This document shows positions 22,701 through 37,718 of a DNA stretch of 64,000 nt, one piece after another (positions within the stretch are counted from its first letter, which is position 1; each line of letters opens with the position of its first letter). Position numbers and translations under genes: made by a program. Origin of the DNA: Ciborinia camelliae (taxonomy: Eukaryota; Ascomycota; Leotiomycetes; Helotiales; Sclerotiniaceae); NCBI GenBank assembly GCA_025890175.1, contig JANPYM010000004.1, positions 1,743,134 through 1,807,133 on the forward strand. The letters run 5' to 3'. Under the pieces are notes generated by a model. The model saw only the letters and a program-made list of their open reading frames with translations, had not been told where the DNA came from and did no database searches.

Positions 22701-25700
22701 CAGTAAGAAAATATCTATCTATCAATCAATCGATATATGTATATAAGATCTCTGCGCGTATTTCCAGTATTTCCAGTTGTCCACCGAGAGTTGAGGTATA
22801 TACTTTTATATATATTATATGTCATTTAATAATTGAATAATAATTCATTAATTTATTGGAAACCGGCTTGTAGGTATAGTAGGTAGGTACCTAGAATTGA
22901 CACAATACTCCCTTCCTCCATACTCCATCACCCATCACCACCAATCCATTCCTCCAACAATTCCTCCAACAATTCCCCAAAAATCACCACTCCCTTGGCG
23001 AACAATTTCTTCTACATACAAAAAAACACACATACACGTGATGTGCGAGGTTATGTTATGGTTGGAGATTGTGGAGATTGTGGTTGTTGGTAGGTATTAG
23101 CTAATGAAGAAAGGGAAGGATCTGGTAAATAAATCCATGAATAAAATGAATAAATGCCCAGATGAATCTTGAGATATATAATATTTTTGTCGGTTTTTGG
23201 GTTATGATATGTGGATGGATGGATTATGTTATGCTATGCTATGCTATGCTATTTCCTAGCATTGTAAATTTGGAAATTTGGAAATTTATAATAGGCTGGG
23301 TGGGTATGGTATGGTATGCTATGGTGTGGTGTGGTATTTTGTGTGGATGGTAGATAGGTAGGTAGGTAAATGTTAGAACTTGGGAGTCTAGTGGTGATAA
23401 ATAATAAGTAAATTGAAATGAAATGAAATGGAATGGGATATAGAATCACAAAAATATATATAAATTCGTTTTGTGAGATCTCATTCTATTCCATTTCATT
23501 ATACTCCCTTCAAAATATCATTTATACCATATCATACCACACTATCCGTAACCCCCCTCTTTCAACAAAGCCAAGTCAAGTCAAGTCAAATCAAGTCACG
23601 AAAACTCGAACCCTCCGAACCTTTCATTAAAATCTTAAAATATTAACAAACCCTTCCTCTCTCACTCACTCACTCACTCACTGACAACAAATTCGCAATA
23701 ATCAAATTCACAATAATCGAATTGAATTAAACTGGATGAGCATCTCCCCATCCCATCCCATCCCATCCCATCCCATCCAATCCATTCCGTTGAGATCCAA
23801 GACGTGCAACAAACAAGATCAGACAAGATCAGACAAGAAGTGTTAATACAATTAATACAATTAACATAATATAATACCGATCGGACCGGTATAACATCGC
23901 CAAATTCCAAATTCCAAATTCCAGAAGCGCCCTTGATTTAATTCTCTATAAGAGAAGAGAGAGCTCATCGGAGAAATCGGTTCGTGGCTTAAGTACGGAC
24001 CGAGTTTCTTTGCGCTATTGTATGGGGTAGGAGGGGTACTGGAATTGGTAATTGGTAACTTGTAACTTGCTCTACTCTGTTCGGATAGTATTGGATCGGA
24101 TAGTATCGCATTAGATCGGATCGGGTGAAGGAAGGGAAGAATTCTGGGGGAAGGGAGTTTATGTTGAGTAACCTAAGTAGATAGATACCTACCTAGTCTT
24201 GTATAGCATAAGAATAAAAAGATTAAAAAAACCAAAATGTTGAGAATCCAGACATGCAACAAAAACAATTCCCCTCTAAGCGTCATTTTTATTCATATAG
24301 CGTGATCAATGGGATGGGTTAGTAGATAAATAATGAATGAATGAATGGGGCCGGTTGTGATTTTGATTTTTTTTTGTTGTGAGGAGGGTTGAATGTTGAA
24401 TAGTTAGGTATTTATCTAGCTAGGTAGATACGGAGGTAGGAGGTACCGCCCGGCCGGTAAAATCAAATCGAAATTTGCTGAGGAAAAGAAACGCGATATT
24501 TTTTTTTTTTTTTTTAGAGAATCTGGAAGGATAATATGGGGTGGAATTGGAATTGAAATGGTTGATTTTTATATAATGAATGAATATAAAGAAAAAGCAT
24601 TTCCGTTCTCGCAATTTCCGTTACTAAACCTTTTATATCTATATAGAGTATTATACATTTAAGTTAAAATTAGATAATTACAAATGGTTAAAAATATATA
24701 TATCGCACGCGTGATTTAACCCAGCTAAAAGATACTATATAGAGTAGAATATATTATTTACTATTATTTATAATTCATTATATTTATTATATTTACTATT
24801 ACATATATTACATATATTACATATTCAAAAACGAATAACAAAAAAACAAGGATTCTCACACCCGATACTCTGATTCGCTTTATAAAAAGAATAAGAAAAA
24901 GATATCTCATTTGAAATAATTAAGATATACAACAAGAGATGTATATCTTATATCTTCCCAAGTCAGCTTATCAACCAGCAAGTGTCAGTCAGCCTTGAAT
25001 CTCGACTCTCGAGCTATTATTGATATTGATAGGAAGGAGTTAGTAGAACGTGTTAAATATTTCGGTTTGTGAAATTGGGTTATCGTGACTGTCGACGGTG
25101 CATTAGGGGGGGGAGGTGTTTCTTCCGTCGATAGTTCTTGATCACTTGGTTTCTTTCCAAGATGGACTCTGAATTGGCTCCTGTTACCACAGCTTGGAGA
25201 TGCATTATTGATGAGAAAATAATGCGAGTCAGTTCTCCCAGGATATATCAACTGGTATATTAATATAAGTATAGGCTCCATCCACCATTCCAGTACTTTT
25301 TATGGATATATATTATATAACCATTTAGGCACGAATTTGAAAATGGGAAAAAACTGGACGTCATCGTATACCTACCTACCTAGCTAGGGATTCTCTCAAT
25401 CGATGTAAAACTCGAACATATAAATCCAAGCTAGGAGAAAAGAATACCTAGGTAGTTCAGCCTTATATGTCTAAAATACCTTGGCTACAGTAGGTAGGTT
25501 ACGTTACCATAAGCCCTTCAGCTTTCCCAATTTGACATCCATTCCAGCTGCGAATTTGGGTATCCCTTTCAACCCTCTTGACCGTTATATAATATACTCA
25601 CTCTCCCAACCAGTCAGTCAGTTTCCTCGGCATCAATCATCAATCATCAATAACAAGATGGGAAAGTATAGCCATCAACAATATCAGACGTGCAACAAAA

Positions 25701-28700
25701 TGAAATGATAGTTTGATCGCGGAATTATCCCAGCGAGGATGGATATTTCCCAGGTCGATCGCTGATGGTGATGCTTATATGTTTTAATGCTAATGTGATT
25801 GTGATTGATTGATTGATTCTCTTGGCTGAGGGGGGGCTTTTTGTGTGTATGTGTGTATGTATGTATGTATGAAGCAGATGTTGGGGAAGTTTTATTTTTA
25901 TTTTTTGGTATTTTTGGTTCGTTTGCCGTGCCGTCTGTCGAGATGTGCGCAGTGTTGTGAAATGTACGGAGTACAGAGTAGGTGGACTTGACGAGGATGA
26001 TCTCTTACTATCTATCTAACTATCTATCTACCGGCTACCGGCTACCGGCTACCGGCTCACGGCATCGAAGAAGAATCGTGTAGATTACTTACTAGTATGT
26101 AGTCTCGCAAGTTCTACCATTTATGAATGAATGAATGAATGAATGATACGGTGGATATGATATGATATAAAATGGATCACCCGTTTTCTCGGATATATCC
26201 CCCGTTCCAGAATGAATCAGAAGCGCAGATAGAGGTATACATACATCCGTGATCCCATCCATACAGGATTTGTTGCACATCTATCTATCGTCTATCGCTC
26301 GATATTTCCTCTCGTTGAGATTCGAGATGTGGTTCTTCACATTTCATCCATACATGTATCCATGCATGCATAGCGTCCCTGCATTTCTTGTCCCTGCGTT
26401 ATGCATGCTGCTCGCTTGTGTATATATGGGTGAGTAATTAATACCCGCCTGTCTGCCTGCCTGCCTGTCTATGGATTACTTATATACATACATATATACA
26501 TACACATACAAATCCAAAATCCCATAATACAAATCACAATCACAATCACAATCACAATCACAACGCTATGCCAAAACACCGAAAGGTATCATAATCATCA
26601 TTCACGAATAATTCAAAAGCACCAAACCTTTATATAGATTTGTTTATCCCCTTTCCCTTTGACTTTCACGACGCCATCATGAAGTAACTTTCTTTCGCAA
26701 TATATGTTAAAAAAAATTGTACCGCAAGAGAATAGAAGAGAAGAGAAGAGAAGAGAAGAGAAGAGAAGAGAAGAGAAGATAGGGAGAATATCTAAAATCC
26801 AAAATCCAGATAGATATTAAAATATCAAAATTAAATCATGATTTCCTTTCCCCTACACAGATATTAAAGCAGAAGTTCATCACAACAACCAAGAACCAAG
26901 AACATAGTTTACCTTACCCATAGCTTATTCATCCAAGGATTTCAACTTCATCGGATCGATGTCCTCCTATATAATCATAACGATACTTGCTTTTTGGCTC
27001 ATGTTTCTTTTATATTGAATGGGAAATCTATTGGCTTATATATCTGTCTATCTGCCATCGGGGTGTTAGTGTATAATTATATAATTGTTTAAATACACTT
27101 ACATGTTTCCCCCCTGCTTTTCTGGTAATATCTAACCTATTTATTACCCGCGACTAGCTAGGAAAGTTGTATTCGTGAAATTCATGCATAGAATGTTCAA
27201 AGTGAGTCTTCTTCTTCTCATTTTTGTATGGATGTATTCGTCAGTTGTGGTTGAGAAAGTTTGCAACCTTATGATAATTGTGAGTGTGAGTGTGAGTGTG
27301 ATCTCCGGTAAGATACTTACGTCTATTAGATAGTTGGTTTTAGAGTTTTATATCTTAGAGATAATAATACTGCGGGGTATAATATTAAGTCAGTTTAGAG
27401 TATGGTATTTTATTTATAATCCTGATTGTAGTGGAAGTTTCTTTGAATCATTATGGAGTCTCGTAATATATTGGTTGCAGATACGCTCTCTCATTTCATC
27501 AATAAATATCTTACAACACTCCTAATTAAGCAAACAAACAATAAACGACGATCACTCATACTCATAGATTCTCGTCTAAAATCTCACATTTCATCTGGAT
27601 AGATTGGGAAGTTCTCGCATAGTTATTGATGCAGCTGAAGCTGTGCAGATGCTTTGAGTGAGTGAGTGAGTGAGTGAGTGGTAAATTTAGATATACATAC
27701 GTTGAGACGAAGACTTGGTGATATAGGGAGGTACTAAGGTAGTATATTGTTGAAATCACAGATCACGTATGAAACGAATAGTGCAAATTAAGGTGCAGTA
27801 TGTAGAGAATGTAGCTCAACTCAAGAACTAATAAGAGTGATTGATTTTATGAATGTTTATATGCTTGCCTAATCTTGAAGTGAAAATGTTGCTAGGCTGT
27901 GTTAGGTCCTTGGACCCTTCTACGGCTCATGTGACTGCTGGCTAATTTCAACACTATATATTTTCCGAAATATTCGCAAGAAGAGATTTTGGTATCGGTT
28001 GTTCTGAAAACTCACAATGAACTTGAAATGTCTTGGAATGAGAGATTCTGAAATCATACTCGTGGGTAATCTGCAAATGACCCATTCTGATAAAGTTGTT
28101 AAATAGGATTTGATTGAAATTTCGCGACGTCAAACGAGAGAAGTTGTTGTTGTCGTTTTTTCTAGGACTTTATTGCTTTCTTTACTTTGGATATAAACCC
28201 ACTCGAATGCACTAAGTTCAACTCAAGAAATGATAATAGACTGTTGGTGTGCTGTTATTTAGTTATAACCCGATATTTTTGTTGTTGTTATTATCCGCTG
28301 ATAATATCCATAATAAAGGGTACAATGATAGCAATACGCTGCGACGATAGCATATCTATCTATCCTTCTCACTGGACGAAAAAGGGAATATCATGACTTT
28401 ATCTTCTTTCTCGAACCTGTCTTTCTGTTCAGTAGCCTTGAGTTGTTGGTCTTCGACGAAATTCGGGAGTTTATTGATGATCTGGGTTGACAGGCTGTAG
28501 GGTGCTTTTAAATATTCCTCTCCGAGGGGATGGTGTCTATGACCTACCTAGGTAGGTAGGTAGGTATGGAACGTGGAGATTGAATAAAGTGTCAAGATGA
28601 TTCACTTTCATACATACACTCAAAGAGACCTACCCAATCTTGTCACGAACGCTATCGCCATCTAGTCCACGTGTTAAGTTAGTATGACTGAAACTACAAA

Positions 28701-31538
28701 ATCATGATATGATAAATAGATTCCAAGATGTGGATAGATGGATAGCATGATTATCACACCAGGAAAACCAAGAGCACCAAGTGTAAAGAATCTCCGGCTG
28801 CGCGAGGTACTACCGACTTTTATATACATTGTGGAATGGTTATGTAATACGGATATTGTTGTCTGGAATCGAGATTTATTATTTTTTTCATTGTCGGGAA
28901 ATGAGATGGGATGGGCTTTTGCTGCATGGAAAAGATGGAGCGATAAATATATTATATTCTTCTTTTGTTGTCATATTTTGATTTTGATGTATTCTCATCT
29001 CCTTGAGAGAGATCCATAGTTCATATCTACAAGGCTGAATAACCATATTTTTCCAGGTACGAAATATGATATGTTAATGTTTCGAGGTTACCCTTCCGTA
29101 GACATTTCGCAAGTCCTGGAAAGCTCTTGAACAATATCAAATGATGATATGGTAATGTGTGAAAGGCTGGTTCAAATGATCGGTTGTATGTGTTCCTTTA
29201 ATACATTTTGGGTGGTTGATGGCCTGGAATTTCTGTGAATCAATCGATCAAGTGGTTCTGGGGAAATGGAAAAATGGATGAGGGGATGCTTGGGGGTCTG
29301 GATTCACTTCTTGTTGAGATGAAATTCATTTAGAGAAGTGATTTGGAGAAGTCATTAATAACCTTGAAACCCCGCTTTCTTCTACATTGGATTTTCAATC
29401 TTGGGATATATAAACAAGACTTTTGTTGAAGGATAGACATACCTAAGTTAAGAAAGGCTGCGAATACTATCCACCCAGCACTTAGGAGTCAACTAGAAAG
29501 AAGAAAGATGAGGAGCCCTTGGAAATATACTGATTATACATCTCCCGGTGGAACAAATCTACCATATTCCAACTTTATTGGAGTATACTAGTGTAGCTGG
29601 TGCTTATCGTCTTCATAGTTGTTATTGTTGTCATTGTTATTGAGAACTGAGCGTTTCATTATCATTTATCTTTCATCCACAGTTCTACAATACTTTTCCC
29701 CACCGATAACTTTCAGATACATAAAACCTACCTACACTTTCCATTTGAAATTAAATCAAACATTGCTCTTGCCAACAAGTCGTTGTTCCATTCGAACTAT
29801 AGGGAGGGAGAATCATTCTATCGAGAAGACTGAGAATATATATAGTATTGCCTCAAGTCGGGAAGAAAATGGAAGTGAATAATGTTTATTCGGAGTTTGG
29901 AAATTTACTCGGGCTTACTGGACCTTGATAAGTCTTTTGTATTATAGCTGAAGGTGTTGAAAGGTCTAATACAATAATGAATTATTATATTGGATCAAGT
30001 GATGAGTTCTAAGGTAGCTAGTCAATGCATCGAGTCATCAAAATTACATCATCAACCTCCAGCTTGATTAGGTACTTTCTTGAGCATTTACTTCATGTTA
30101 AAAGGGTCTTTCTTTAGGTAAGTTTTGTCACTAAAACTCTCTCGTACACCCGATCGGAAAGATCAACCATGGATGGTTTTGCCTGCAGAGTCCTTTCTAT
30201 TCATACAATTACAATTTGTGAGATCTTACGGATAGTCATTTTCCTAGTGCCTGGAGTACGAATGGTGTGACGAATTTCTATTGTTCAATTATGATTGTTG
30301 TCAATTTTATAGTTGGTATTGTTTAATTGTTACTATCAGCTCAAATCAGATTCTTAATACAGTAGGGGAAAATTTGTTGTCACGGTTGTTGTTTAACTTT
30401 ATTTGAAAATATGTAGGATGAGGATATGCTTTCGATGAATCATCTTTTTGCAAGTCGAGTGCTCCGCAAATGATGAGAACTATATGCTTAATGAACCTTC
30501 TTTGGAGTTCAGAATCAAAGTGGCAGATCTCCCCAACCAATTTGACGTGATGGTGTTGTTTTGGTAGCATTTGTTTAAAGATTCAACATGGATGAAAATA
30601 CAGGTTCTTATTAAATAACCTTGGGAACTAACAACTTGGAGTAAAAGAATCGGTTGTGCATAAAATCATAAATCTGCAACTTCCCCTGAGGGTCCCGAGG
30701 TTGGAGCATATCATGATAATTACTCGTCCCTACTTTTACATCCACCATCTAACATTTTAAAATCTTATGAATAGCAATAATCTGGCCATAGCTCCTTGTG
30801 GTAGAGTAAGATTGAAATTGAAGTTGAAATAATCGTTGGCTGTGGCTGTGAGTATGTATGGTACCTATTGTATGGTATCTACTGTACGGTACCTGCCTGC
30901 TTACACCTGCAGAATGAGACAAACCTACAAATCAGAGTCAAGATAAGTTTAAACAGCCACTTTTAAGCAATGTGGCGCTCTTGGCTATCTGTTAATAATC
31001 GACACTCAGCCTTCATGTAAATATGTCGGGGGGAAACTTGGCATAAGCTTATTCAATCAAGATCTCGATTAACTCCCTGATTGGTCGATTTTATAACCAG
31101 AATAGGATAATGGCATGAACTTTTATTATGAGAGGGTCTATATATGGTTCCACAAATTATTTGGAAGAGACGTGGAGGTGATCTGATATAGTTTATCGAC
31201 CCCACAACCACAAAGGAATGAAAATCTAATAGCTTACTCATAGATAGATCATCAGCTTCTCATTATAAATCTTATAATCAACTGGTATGAAATCTTGGCT
31301 CTACTCTTGGCAGTATCATGAACACTCTACATTTGTCCATGACCAGAATCAAGAAATCCCTCAGCTGATAGGACTACTAAATTGAACATCATGTATACGA
31401 GATAGTTCGAAGTGTCAGGCAAATACTCGAAGCGCCTCCTAGATTCTTAGCTGAAGTATCAAATCCTTCCTGTGATTATGGATCTCGGCATCACACATTC
31501 TGGCAAGCCGCCATGGTGGAAAATAGAAGTCTTGAGGA

Positions 31539-31546
31539 TATAAAAG
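31539..31546 (+). promoter_or_regulatory. TATA box of the secreted-protein gene
   Basis: TATAAAAG lies 174 bases before the chosen start codon at 31713. It also shows that the ATG at 31551, only five bases after the box, would lie before the likely transcription start and is not the translation start. Confidence 0.6.
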
Positions 31547-31712
31547 GGACATGAATCGCTATGAATTCTACTCTTCAGTTCCAGATCAATACACAGCTTT
31601 TCATTCCCATTTCATTCTCAATCTTGTTTTCTTTTCCTTTTTTTCCTTGATTGAAAACACATTCTTTCAATTTCCTTCTCCTTATTACAATCAATTCTCC
31701 TTGTGTCTCAAG

Positions 31713-33567
31713 ATGCTATCTTCGCAATCCCAGGCACTTATTGCATTACTGCTCTCTCAAGTCTTCGCAGTCTCGGCATCTCCAGCTCCAGTCAAAGCCA
31801 GAGAAGCATTAGCTCCCGTCCCATCTAACTTTAACCCCGAAATCTTCATCATCCAACCCAACGACGGTGGAGGAGCCTCCGACAATTGCGGCAATGGACC
31901 TATCACCCTAAACCGAGACACATGGGTCAGCCACAATATGGATCAACTCATCAGCGACATGTTCAGCAAACGAATGTCAGACCCAGCCTTTGACTTCCAT
32001 CAAGAATTCGGCAACAAATATAATGTCGATTTTTACTGTCCCAATAGTTTCACTAATTGCGATACCACGCCCGCGAGTTGTAGCACATTGAGCGGGACCA
32101 CGGCCGAGAAAGAACAGGGTTGGTTGGGCATCAAGGCTATGATGAATGTACAGCAGATGTATCTTCAATGGGAAAAAGTCATGTCGAATTCTTTGGATAC
32201 GCTTACGCAGACCACTGTTGATTTTCAATCTGTAAGTTTAAATCCATAAAGATATTATTCTTACCTAGAAAGCTAACACGCATCTAGAAATTTGCCCCCC
32301 CAACCCCAGGCGCCAAAATCCAGGCCAAAAATGCCGTAACGATTATTTCCGGTGGTCTCGCCATGGCAGCCGTCATAGGAACATGCTGGGTACCCGGAGC
32401 ACTCGCCTTTACACTCCCCGTGCTCGGAACCCAAATCACCGCCGGAATGCTGACCGTCGGTGCGGGAATCGGTGCTGGGACGGCCAGCTTGGTAGGGACT
32501 ATTGCCAACGATGTACAAGATGACAATGAAAGTAATGAATTGAGCGTTCTGGAATTTTCGGATTACCTACCTGTTATGAAACAATTGGCGCTTGCTTCGC
32601 TGGAATTCTCACATAATGGTACGTTTTCTAATGGTCAGGTTAATGGTAATTCTGTCGGTAATGTATGTTGATATTCTTCCCGGAATTGTTTTTCCAGTGA
32701 CTGATTTGCTAACTCAACTCGATAGATGAAAGATCTACTTACCGGAGGAGCATTTTCCGGCGGTGAGGTCCTCCAAGCATATGTTGGGGGAGAAAATGGA
32801 TTGGATGGACTTTTCTCAAGATATGCGGCTATCAAACTCCTTCAAGCATATTGGGAAGCTCAAAATGCATTCTTCATCTACATTCCCGATGTCATTAAAG
32901 ATTGTTCCGGCTGGCACGGCAACACGGGTGGAAAAAAGGCAGGCGATCCAAGAAGATACTGTGGTGAAAAGGGCATGATGATTTTGGCTGGCGTGGACAA
33001 TAATTCCAAGTTTTCTCCTCCCACTGGTATTGATAATGGAAAGGTTTCTTCGATTGGAAAATTCAATATTCGTGAGTATCTACTTACCTACCTCTATTAC
33101 TGCCTCGGTGAAAATACCCCCTTTTCCTAGAGTCACTAGTTAACCGAAAAATCGATATAGAACTTCAACAACTCTATCAAAGTACATATAACATGTACAC
33201 CGGCCACGGACTCGATGCCTATAAGGATGTTCCCTGGCATATGAATAATATCGCACATGAATATGTCGGGAATAATGATGCGAATAAAGCTTATTCGACG
33301 GCGGGTTTCTTCACCCTTCCGGTTTGTGAGTTGAAGGGCTGGAATTGGAAACAAAGTGATAAGATGGATAGTACTCCTCCTTGTGATTGCTGTAAGTATT
33401 TTTCTTATTTCTTTCTCTTTCTCTTTCTCTCTCTCGATCGGGTATTCAGAAATTGTAACTAATATTTTACATTAGTCTGTGCACAGGATGCTTGGGGTCA
33501 TAAATTCATCGATTATGCTTCCCAACCTGTCAAGAATTGGCTGAAGAATTGCCCGGCTTGTTCTTGA
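31713..33567 (+). CDS. Secreted fungal protein with central hydrophobic segment, function unknown
   Basis: Five exons, 31713-32231, 32288-32662, 32726-33071, 33161-33391 and 33476-33567, give 520 residues; all introns have GT..AG ends and keep the frame. The start MLSSQSQALIALLLSQVFA is a clear signal peptide, with likely cleavage near the SASPAPVKAR stretch. Residues about 60-170 hold scattered cysteines. Residues about 190-250 form a Gly/Ala-rich hydrophobic segment (ISGGLAMAAVIGTCWVPGA, then MLTVGAGIGAGTASLVGTI) able to make a membrane-spanning hairpin. The C-terminal half has a CSGWHG motif, paired cysteines (PPCDC, FCAQD) and ends NCPACS. I recognise the general type, secreted fungal proteins with only unknown-function domains, but not a named family. 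It stands alone in several kilobases of gene-poor DNA. A membrane-acting or host-interaction role is speculation. Confidence 0.82.
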
Positions 33568-36500
33568 GTAATATGATGAATATATGGAACTAAAATAGGG
33601 GCTTCATTTTTCTTAATGTAGGAAAACAACGAAACTTACGATTTTGAAGCAATGCAGGAGTCTGGGGGAAGATACCTAGTGGATGAGTTTTGAAGTTTTT
33701 ATTTTTTTCCGTCTTTCTTTCTTTATCATGTATGTTTTCACAATTTACTTTTTTTCAAGTTTTCAAGTCACTCGTTTGGATTTTTGCTTTCCTTTTTTTC
33801 TAATCATCATTATTATTATGTTTTACGCAGTTCTTCCCTTATAGCATATAGATTTATTATAATCAATATCTCACCTTTATGATTTAAGATAACCGAGTTT
33901 AAGATGCAATTTCTTTTATAAATAGTTATAATTTCACCTCCATCTTGTTTTCCACATGTCGTGCAAAGATTGAATGCTAAGCTCCACAGATCTTGTTCGA
34001 GCCTGCCATGCGTGAATGTTACTTTTGATGTATCTTTGATTAGATCCGTGATAGATATTGAGGAATTAAGACTTGGTAATTAGTACTTACCTGATAATTA
34101 GTGAAAAGCCAATGATCATCATCAATTTTAATAGTTGTCACCGATATGGTATAACCGATGACAATCCAAAAAGGAAAAGGACGGCGACAATAACAGATAA
34201 GTGAAGAACAATAATTCATAGAACTAGAAACTTGAAGTTAAAGCATGATATCAACCACGAGTGCTGGGTCTGCTGAACGTATTCGTCGGATCGAATAGTC
34301 TTTTCATCCGAATTTTTGATGATATAAATTTTCTATACTTTCAAATGTATGGTTATTTGAGAAGTTCTTAAGATGAAATGGGGGGAAATATTCGTTTTTG
34401 TAAGAGTATAACTCCTTCAAGGATATCCATGTGGGAAGAGAGGAGATGGATTGAGGTAGGAGTACTGGAATACAGCGCTGTAGCTGTAGTCTCCTTATGA
34501 GTACCGCTGCCCATCAGGGGCTCTAGGCTACGCTAACCTACTTTGGGACTAGCCAAACCTACATAGTAAACGTCTTTTCAATAGTTCTCCCATTTGTATA
34601 TGATTCACTTCTATTTCTATTTCTATTGCTTTGATTACCCCTCTCTACACATACTTCATTTAACGAATACCACAAAAGCCATCTATTTGATCTACCTATT
34701 TACTTACTACATTCCAATAACAACTCAAACATCTCGAATTACCCGATTTCATATTCACTATCAATAACATCGCGCTATAATTCACGTTCTATTTACAAAT
34801 ATCAACAAAATCAGTGGAGTACTTTCTCAACATTTGGTAATCTGCAATATACCAAGATGTATATTTAAAGCCAGCCCCTTTGAGACTCGAAGGGCAAACT
34901 ATTGTGTGTTATGAATCCATACATGATATGGTTCTCTCATTTCTTTGCGCCAAAATATAGAGAAACTGGTCTGGGAACTTGAGGAGTTGATATTGTATTT
35001 GTAAGTGGAAATCGTATTGAAGAAAAGAATGGGGAATGGAGTATCAGACGATAGCGGTTGTGTATTATTGTTTATCAATTTGCCTTTTCTCTCATCTTTT
35101 CTCGCCTGATCTAATTACTAGCATTGAATTCTCTAAACTCGACAACAATAATCTACTTTGGAAGGTACTGCAACCTACAATCCCAGGAATTAGATGCTTG
35201 GAAAACTTAAAACAGTTGTGTATGGCAATCAACTCGCAGAAGACAGTTTGGTGGCATCACTTTCCAAATCCCCTAATACGGTGTCCACGTCTCGATACCA
35301 CTATGCTTAAAGAAACCCTCTCAATACCAAGTTCTTAAATACTACAATCTAGATAACCATCGAAGCTACAACATAGCCTGAGGAACCCTAGAACGTTTGA
35401 ACGCGGGGAAAATGCAATCCACGAATCATTCGAATCCATTCTAGCAGTTCACTCAAACTCATGTATTCCCCAGACTATCTATAGCATGCTTAATTCACTT
35501 TATATCCACTAAATCAAAAACTTAAACAATATGATATTTAAACTCCCATTCATTCCACACTGATTTTGAATCACCAACCCACTGTAACCCAAAACGCACA
35601 CCTTTTCCCATGCTCCAGCAGAAGTTCACATACGTTGTGGCGGGCAGATTATACATATGCAGGTATTGAGGTAAATGATATGAACTGAGGGGTTGATGGA
35701 TTGGAATTTGGAATTTGGAGTCGATGGGGTTTTTATTGTCACTTAATATTGCATTATTGTTGATTTTAAAATCTACTTGGATATTTGGAACTTGGAACTT
35801 GGGATGGGATATTAAGATGGGATGAAAGAGAAAGGTTGTTGGAAGATAGATAGATCGTGATGATATGCAGTAAGAACATCTTGGATTCTTGCAAGTATCC
35901 ATATAGATTTAGGATTGCACAATCAATCAGATGGAATCATCATTCGTTTTTTTGTACACACATTTTACTGAGGAGTATAGTGTGCTTTATATAATAGTAA
36001 AATCCTCAAAATGCCTTGTACCTTAGGTAGAGTGAAATAGCTCAATTATATCCCCACTAATAATAATCAATAAGATTCACCTATCATACTTTACAATCTA
36101 TTTCATAATCTCCAAATCCCATTCACCCATGCACCCCCTCCTTCAAACCCCTCGCACTAACACAGATAATGAGAGCCTAGGTAGGTAACCCCTCCATCAA
36201 CTCCCCAATCCATCTACCCCCCCCATTCTATAAAAGCGCCCCTACCCTAATCCTCCAATTCTCCAATTCCCAATCCAATGAATCTGCCAGAAAGTCAAAG
36301 GCCGAAAGCTTTGAAAAATCACACTCAAAGTTCAAGTTACATTTAGTGTTTGGAATCTTGCGATTGCATTGTTAAAACTGTGAAGAGCAAAGTGGAAAGG
36401 AATTATAGTTGGGTTTTTGTTGGCGTGGAAATGAATGGTTATTGAGAGAGAGAGGGAGGTGTATTGTTGTTGGATGGATTATTGTCATTTTTTATGATGG

Positions 36501-36967
36501 TGTAATTGTTGTCGAAATTCGGTGGTGGTATCGCTCTCAATTACCTTTAGATGACTTGAAAAAAAAGAAAATAGAACAAGAGAGATGCTGAGATATCTGC
36601 TTATTTCAAAGTTAGAACTTGGAAAAGAATCATATGAATTGATATCCGAGTCTCAAGAATAAGAACGCCATAAGATACATATTCTTTTGTGGTTCAAATT
36701 GTAATTGATTTCTAAAGTCCAGCCCAAAGCGTACTTTTTATAAAGCTAGGTTGAAGTTGATATTTTGAAGATCGAAGTACCTAGTGTTGATGTCCAAGTA
36801 CACATAAGTGAATGACCAAAATATATTAGCAGGAGCTTTTCCAATAATATTATCCATCCATCTACCTACCCATCCCTAGGTCTACTCAGACAGTATTCAC
36901 CTCCCCATTTCTTATTCCTCTTTCACCCACTCTGTAACTCAATTAACTTGAAGATAAAAAACAACTC

Positions 36968-37115
36968 CACCAGCACCCCCTCTCCACCCCCTCTCCACCC
37001 CCTCTCCACCCCCTTTCCACCCCCTCTCCACCCCCTTTCCACCCCCTTTTCATTCTCTTTCCACCCCCTTTCCACCCCCTTTTCACCCCCTCTCCACCCC
37101 CCTCCAACTTCCCCT
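36968..37115. repeat. 12-base C-rich tandem repeat
   Basis: About a dozen imperfect copies of CCCCCTCTCCAC or CCCCCTTTCCAC. The strand asymmetry (C/T on plus, G/A on minus) is complete over the array. Confidence 0.8.
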
Positions 37116-37718
37116 CAAAACCCCAATCAAAATATATAAACCCCCCACCCACCATCAATCTTCCATTCCCTCTCCCTATACCTTTGAGAGAAAAAAAAAA
37201 TACCTTCCTATACATTTTTGAAAGAGTACCATTTGCTAATTAATAATCCAGGTTCTCGCAGTTCCTCATTCAAGTTCCCATTCCATCAGATCTCTTAAAC
37301 CCTAACTTTCATACAAAAGTTCAAAGTCAAGATGTGTAGATTTTATAATGAGGGGTGTTTAATACCTATATCTATCTAGATGATGATGGTGATTATAGTT
37401 CAGGTTTTGTTGTTATTTGGATTTAATGGGGGCGGGGGGGTTATTTGTTGTTGTTGTTGTTGTTTTTGAAAATCTGTATTATATTATTATCTATCATTCA
37501 TTGTCATGATTAAAAATATCAAACATCTCAACCTTACAATCCACAATCCTACTTCCCAACCTTCCCAACCTTCCCAACTAGAAAAAAAGAAAGAAAGAAA
37601 GAAATTCATCACAAGCCTCCAAGCCTTTAAAACTTAAATCACTACCTAGGTAGTTTTGGCTCTTTTTGTTGTGTTGGAATTCTTATGAAGGAAATGAAGG
37701 ATTTGTGTTGCGATACCA

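Larger units (their letters stand above)
13750..31500. other. 17.7-kb AT-rich gene desert
   Basis: No protein gene with a recognisable domain was found on either strand. Open frames are mostly below 90 codons. The longest, 115 codons at 15815-16162, shows no known motif. The region contains the series of minus-strand TATA-like elements, several perfect short inverted repeats, (GTGATT)n near 21425, (GTAG)n near 22515, (CTACCGG)n near 26030, (AGAAG)n near 26735-26780 and scattered CCTAGGTA motifs. Possible remnants are listed separately. Confidence 0.45.

Noticed and set aside
13750..31500. tRNA, snRNA or CRISPR-like arrays in the desert
   Set aside because: No cloverleaf with a TTCRANNC-type T-loop, no regular spacer-repeat pattern and no known snRNA signature was seen by eye; a covariance-model scan would be decisive.
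31551..31712. Upstream ATG extending the secreted protein by 54 residues
   Set aside because: It lies five bases after the TATA box, so before the likely transcription start; the start at 31713 gives a normal signal peptide.
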